From Crambe crambe (lineage: Eukaryota; Porifera; Demospongiae; Poecilosclerida; Crambeidae), in contig OZ004597.1 of assembly GCA_963924555.1 (NCBI GenBank), forward strand, positions 2,684,404-2,748,403: a DNA stretch of 64,000 bases, given 5' to 3'. The notes beneath the pieces were generated by a model that had not been told where the DNA came from, made no database searches, and was given only the letters and a program-made list of their open reading frames with translations. Shown here piece by piece: positions 55,667 to 64,000 of the stretch. Each line of letters opens with the position of its first letter. The stretch's first letter is position 1. The translations under genes were made by a program, and so were the position numbers.

Positions 55667-57551
55667 ATGACTTTCACCAACTGCTTCGCTCGCCGATTGA
55701 ATATATTTACACGAACATACCCTAGTACGTATGTATACGTGTGTACGTGTACTCTTCGACCCTTACCTAGCTGCTCACTGGCTTCTAAAATGCCCCCTAA
55801 TAATATCACTAGAATCTTCTCAGGTATCCAACCATCAGGAACCACCCACCTTGGAAACTACCTGGGAGCTATCAGGCAATGGGTGCAACTCCAGCAGAAG
55901 TGTTGTAGTGTGTTGTACAGTGTGGTCGATCTCCATTCTCTGACTGTTCACCAAGCTCCTCTCCTTCTCAGGCAGAATGTGCGCAGCATGGCTGTGTGCA
56001 TGCTGGCCTGTGGAGTGGACCCTCAGAAGAGCATCATTTTTCAGCAGTCACAGGTTAAAGGCTCACCTTTCTTTAGGTTGCCGACTTTCATCTTTTGGAA
56101 GTGTTTGTCTTCTGTTTAGGTTCCACAACATGCTGAGTTAGCTTGGCTTCTTGGCTGTTTGACTCCCACTGGTTGGCTCAACCGAATGACACAGTGGAAG
56201 GTATTAGTTATGCTAAGTGATGATTCTTGATTTGCATATTATCTATATTTTGTAGTCTAAAGGTGCAACTGACAATAGGGACTTGGTGGGCCTGGGACTC
56301 TTTGCTTATCCAGTACTGATGACTGCAGACATCCTTTTGTATAAGTGAGTTAACTTTACGGATATTCCCTCACTCCCCTTATTTGGATATGCCTTATATA
56401 GATATGGATATTCCCTCTCTTTCCTTATATGGATATTCCCTCTCTTTCCTTATATGGATATTCCCTCATTTCCTTTATTATTCCTCACTTCCTTATATGG
56501 ATATTCCCTTACCTCCCTTATATGGATATTACTCCATAACTTATGGATATTTCCTCACTGGATATTCTTTGCTCTTTATCTTTCGTCTTTTAGAGCATCA
56601 CATGTTCCTGTGGGACACGACCAAGTACAGCACTTGGAACTGGCACGAAATATAGCGAGAGCCTTCAATAATGCGTATGGTCACACCTTTGATCCACCAG
56701 AAGTCCTTTTGGGTATGTATAGCTGTCTTTAATTCAGGGCTTCAAAATTGGAGGAATCCCAGTGTCATCATGGGATTTGAAGGACACTGGTATCCCCATT
56801 TCAGGGGTTTGGTATCCGTTCAAATTAGAGGAATTCTACTGGTATCCCCATTTCAGGGGTTCAAATTAGAGGAATTCCACTGGTATTCTCATTTCAGGAG
56901 TTCAAATCCTCATTTCAGGGGTTCAAATTAGAGGAATTCCACTGGTATTCTCATTTGGATTAGAGGAATTCCACTGGTATGGAGTTTGGATCCACTGGGG
57001 TTTGAATTAGAAAGATGAACTTGGTGCCTCAGAGGCTTTTAATTTTTTGAATTCTCCTTGTTCTAGTAATTATCAGGTGGCCTCATTTTACTTTGTACCT
57101 AGGTGAAGTTCATAGGGTAATGAGTCTACGAAATCCATTGCAAAAGATGAGCAAGTCAGACAACCAGGAGTTGAGCACCATCAACCTCTCTGATTCTCCT
57201 GACCTCATCTTGAAGAAAGTAGGAAAGGCAGTGACTGACACTGAAGGAAAAGTATCGTATGAGCCAGAGAGAAGACCAGGTGTGTCCAATCTGGTGGCCA
57301 TCTATGCTGCTGTGTCCAGTTTATCACATGACGAAGTGTGTAAGGAGTTTGAAGGGAAACTGACAGTTGACTTCAAAGGGAGTTTAGGAGAGCTGTTAGT
57401 GGAGAGTCTAGCTCCCATTAGGTGCAAGATTGAGGAACTGGAAGGTGATCCTGGATATGTGGACTCCGTCCTTCAGAGGGGAGCAGAGAAGGCAAGAGCC
57501 TTGGCTGAAGAAAACTTGCTAGTCGTCAAGAAAAAAATGGGCATCTCTTAA
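55667..57551 (+). CDS. WARS2: Mitochondrial tryptophanyl-tRNA synthetase
   Basis: Charges mitochondrial tRNA-Trp. Exons 55667-56053, 56120-56200, 56256-56344, 56594-56712 and 57103-57551 agree in phase and give 374 residues (human WARS2 360). The N terminus ([17 protein letters not shown]) is basic, lacks acidic residues and fits a mitochondrial presequence. Class I motifs: [16 protein letters not shown] (HIGH-type HLGN) and [58 protein letters not shown] and [13 protein letters not shown] follow bacterial and mitochondrial TrpRS. A second in-frame ATG ([10 protein letters not shown]) could start a form without the presequence. Convergent with the kinase gene. Confidence 0.96.
56376..56575. 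repeat. TATGGATATTCCCTC minisatellite
   Basis: Irregular 20-24-bp units in WARS2 intron 56345-56593. Confidence 0.85.
56735..56985. repeat. Minisatellite with TTAGAGGAATTCCACTGGTA core
   Basis: Several 30-45-bp units with TTTCAGGGGTTCAAA in WARS2 intron 56713-57102. Confidence 0.88.
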
Positions 57552-57846
57552 TTCGAGAGAATATAACTGGATATTTAAATCATTACATCAGAATCTCAGA
57601 GGTGGAGCAACATGGGTCTTATAATTTTAAAACTCCAATTATGACAGGTAGTATTTTGCAATCGAAATGATAAAAGTGAAATATAGGTGCAGTTCTATAT
57701 CTTGTGCGTGTCTTATGAAATACAAAAGTATTCTTTATGGTGTACAAATGTAACAAAATTGAGTGATTAAGTGTCTGACACACAGCACAGGTAGTGGTGA
57801 TCTTGAGGAGTGTTGTGTCTGATGAGCAGTTTTTGTTCCATTTTGC

Positions 57847-57847
<1 letters not shown>

Positions 57848-57891
<44 letters not shown>
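57848..57891. repeat. (AAT)n microsatellite
   Basis: About 14 units, between the convergent WARS2 and kinase 3' ends. Other tri/tetranucleotide arrays: (AAT)n/(CAA)n at 18607-18680, (GTT)n at 5219-5251, and an AAAT array near 59350-59385. Confidence 0.95.
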
Positions 57892-57935
57892 GGATACTTT
57901 CACATGAACTGACTCTGGGTCCTCATACAAATCTC

Positions 57936-61426
<3,491 letters not shown>

Positions 61427-61600
61427 TTTAGGTAAGGCGTATCCAACACTATTAACGCCATTGTATGTATACATACTGCAACCGATGAGTTTGACCATAT
61501 TTTACCGATTGCTCATTAATAAAAATTAATTATAAAGTGCGTGGATTAAAAATATACACCATGCCAATCATACATATATATTTCATATCATTTGTTTAAT

Positions 61601-63902
61601 CTAGCTACGAACTTCAGAATTCTCTTTCCTGAGTTCATCATACTTGTCTTGTAGTCTCTTCAATTCCTTCATTAGCTTTTCCTGCAAAAAAGATTATAAA
61701 AGTTTGCTTGTATAGCTAATATATTGCATGATAACTATTTTCATATCTCGACACAAGGTGGCATACAACTCATAATCTCCTGCAGGGATGGATTATCTCT
61801 CTATATTGACTGGTACCACATGTCCCAAACTCAAATCCAACACTCCCCGATGGTCTACCAACGAGATGCACAATCACCTTGTCACTTTTCTTCTCCAGGT
61901 AATCTCTTTGGATGCCTTCATTGATGCCGAGTTTCTCCTGGTCACCCTGAATCTCTGTCTCTAATTTTGAGCTGTATGAGAAATTGAACAAAACCAGTGA
62001 AGTAAATGTCAATGCATCTCATCAACAGAACCAGTGCATTTAACCCACCAAGTTTCAGAGTTATAATTTAAAGCTTATATATCCAGTCTAAAGTTGGCCA
62101 CTAGATGGTCCCAAGCGGTGATATTAGTGGTTTGGAAATTGAGTGCAATATTACTTACACTTCTTCTTTTAGTTGGTCATGTTCATTCATCATCCCCGCC
62201 ACTTCATTGGCAATCTGATTATTAAAAGATCACACAAAAGAGGTGTGGTTTCACATCAGAATCATACTAACCACATCAATAGAAACTCACTCTTTTGAAC
62301 TGCTCATAGATCTCCATAGATTCCCTGTTGGTATCAATTGGAAGTATGGGCTATGATAGATAATAGTAGTCATGGTGATGCATACACATAATATAATCAT
62401 GTGAAAGCTTTCCCTACCTGCAAATCGGGGTTCAGTCCTCTGATGTAGTAGGGAGAGGAATGACCAGCCCTTAGAAATCCTACAGCAACATAGTAATAGT
62501 AGACCTCACTAATCTGATACTGATACTAGCTGGGAAATTTTAAGAAGAAGGAAAAAATGGAAGGGATTGTGTATGGTTCACATTTCAATCAAACAAAAAC
62601 AAAACAACAACAACAACAACAACAATAAAAAACAAATAAAACCCTTTTCTAAGCAAGTTGAGTTGCCAACAAAGAGTGCCCCCCCCCACCCCACTACATA
62701 GGTTCAAGTGAGAGATAGTGATTTATGTACGTGTACTGACTGGATTGGAAATAGTGATGATGAGGGAGATGAGTGGTCTGTGAACGATGCGGAGGAGGAT
62801 GGGAGGTCTGTGGATGGTGTGGGGGAACTTGGGGAGGATGGGAGGAGGTCTGTGGATGGTGCGGGGGGACTTGGGAGGAGGTCTGCGGATGGTGCGGGGG
62901 GACTTGGGGAGGACGAGGATGGACTTGGGAGGGAGAATAGTTCTCATATAGTGGTGGTTTTCTTCCATGTCCCAGAGTGTTGTATCTGTTCACACCACCT
63001 TCTCCTTCACCACCTGTACTGGTATCACCTGGATATCCAGCTTGCCCATGCCACTTGGACCGGGGGAGAGTGGAACTGCTACTAGGACCCAAGCGAGGAT
63101 GGATATTGGAGATGCTCTCACTGGTGCCTGTAGGTGTGGAGACTTGCTTACTAAAAGAGTTTGGCTGTTTGATTGGTTGGATTTCCATATGAGAGTCAGT
63201 GCTTGTGCGAATTCGTGACATGGGAGAAAGATCTGAGGGATTGTGCTGAGAAAAAAAAATTTAAAGAAAAATAAAGTTAGCTGCTCTTTGAGCAGTGAAA
63301 TCAAACCACCCTGACCAACAGGGAAATAGTAGTTTTGCCTGGACATTATATTAGTCCTCAGACAAACTGCAGCTTCATCTAGATCAGTGCTTATGATAAG
63401 AAATTGATATTGACCGGACATGCTGTCCCCACAAAGTATATAGTTTATCCTACATTTAACTGGACATCGCATCTGTATGCATTTTGACCAGTACTTTTGT
63501 CCTGACAAGCAAATAATGACAAGACATATGCTGATACTATTGGCTGGAAAATGTCAGGTGTCAGGCTGTTATCATAAGCTCTGGTCTAGATATTCCTGTG
63601 TCAGACTGTCCCTGAAGACTACTTACTTGTGGCGAGCTGTCTTCAATCTTCATGGTGCTTAGATTCGAACTCAACAAAGTGCTCCCAGAGGGCGAGGGAG
63701 AGGACTGGATGCCACTCACTAATTGACCCCCCAATGAGGGGGGTTTCCTCCGCTGCTGCTCCTCAGGGACCAGTGTTGCCTGCTGGGATTCCTCTCTCTT
63801 TGCTTCGCTGACCTGCTTTGCAGGAACGGCTTCTTCAATCTTGGGGCCTGTACTTTTTTGAACCTGACGACGGATAATCAAAGGCTTCCCCTTCTCAATA
63901 AA
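61601..63902 (-). CDS. Proline/histidine-rich protein with C-terminal coiled coil, 3' part
   Basis: Seven exons: 63627-63902, 62741-63245, 62418-62479, 62291-62350, 62159-62214, 61878-61971 and 61601-61681, phases consistent, 377 residues to the TAG; the gene continues beyond the window. The order is: a polar segment starting FIEKGKPLIIRRQVQKS, a Ser/Pro/His-rich disordered stretch with repeated PPHHPQTS, a short ordered patch (AGHSSPYYIRGLNPDL), then a coiled coil (MEIYEQFKRIANEVAGMMNE to KLMKELKRLQDKYDELRKEN). I do not recognise the family. The stop lies 175 bp from the divergently unrelated kinase start, in head-to-tail order on the same strand. Confidence 0.8.
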
Positions 63903-63907
63903 CTATG

Positions 63908-64000
63908 GAGAGAGAGAGGGAGGGAGGGAGGGAGGGAGAGAGAGGGAGGGAGAGGGAGGGAGAGAGAGAGAGGGAGATGAAGGGTTGGGTTTTCTCTCTC
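63908..64000. repeat. GA/GGGA purine-rich simple repeat
   Basis: Mixed GAGA and GGGA arrays to near the window end. On the minus strand a CT/CCCT tract leading to the CCATAG acceptor at exon 63627-63902. Confidence 0.93.

Overview
The window is a gene-dense piece of a metazoan nuclear genome. Genes are multi-exon with GT-AG introns, most only 40-150 bp long, in an A+T-rich background full of microsatellites, minisatellites and small inverted-repeat elements. Complete TIAM-type RhoGEF and TENT5-type genes indicate an animal. The compact introns, frequent 'tagctagcta'-like AT-rich spacers and divergence of the proteins suggest an early-branching animal, most likely a demosponge; the species is an inference. 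I rebuilt eleven gene models by hand from splice sites, and the exon phases sum correctly for every complete model.

Left to right: the 3' part of eIF2-gamma (EIF2S3, +, 33-2359); a complete TIAM/still-life RhoGEF of 34 exons and about 1598 residues (-, 2907-10658); a repeat-rich gap with a CTGGA-capped inverted-repeat element; a Rab-type small GTPase with Ser at the catalytic Gln position (+, 15340-17068); an NPC2-like sterol carrier (-, 17387-17982); a secreted polyamine-oxidase-like flavoenzyme joined to two C-terminal Ig-like modules (-, 18486-21453); a UBE3D-like ubiquitin ligase (-, 22566-24904) divergent from a TENT5 poly(A) polymerase (+, 25705-26964); the DEAD-box helicase DDX18 (-, 27695-41599, with a 5.7-kb intron) divergent from ILVBL/HACL2 (+, 41790-43848); an unidentified coiled-coil plus PH-domain protein (-, 44634-50631); a 5-kb repeat-rich gap; mitochondrial tryptophanyl-tRNA synthetase WARS2 (+, 55667-57551); a short TAK1-like kinase (-, 57936-61426); and the 3' part of an unidentified proline-rich coiled-coil protein (-, 61601 to beyond 63902).

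The genes form no operon or evident pathway. Most are housekeeping (translation initiation, mitochondrial tRNA charging, ribosome biogenesis, lipid metabolism) or signalling (Rac exchange factor, Rab, MAP3K-like kinase, PH adaptor). Two close divergent pairs (DDX18/ILVBL, 190 bp; UBE3D/TENT5, 800 bp) look like bidirectional promoters. Points most worth a second look: (i) at seven 3' splice sites the polypyrimidine tract is a CT microsatellite or C-run, one 712 bp long; (ii) the amine oxidase plus Ig-like fusion; (iii) the DTAGSE Rab; (iv) an ILVBL start codon split by an intron; (v) several non-autonomous transposon-like inverted-repeat elements, one with an 8-bp target-site duplication and an internal minisatellite.
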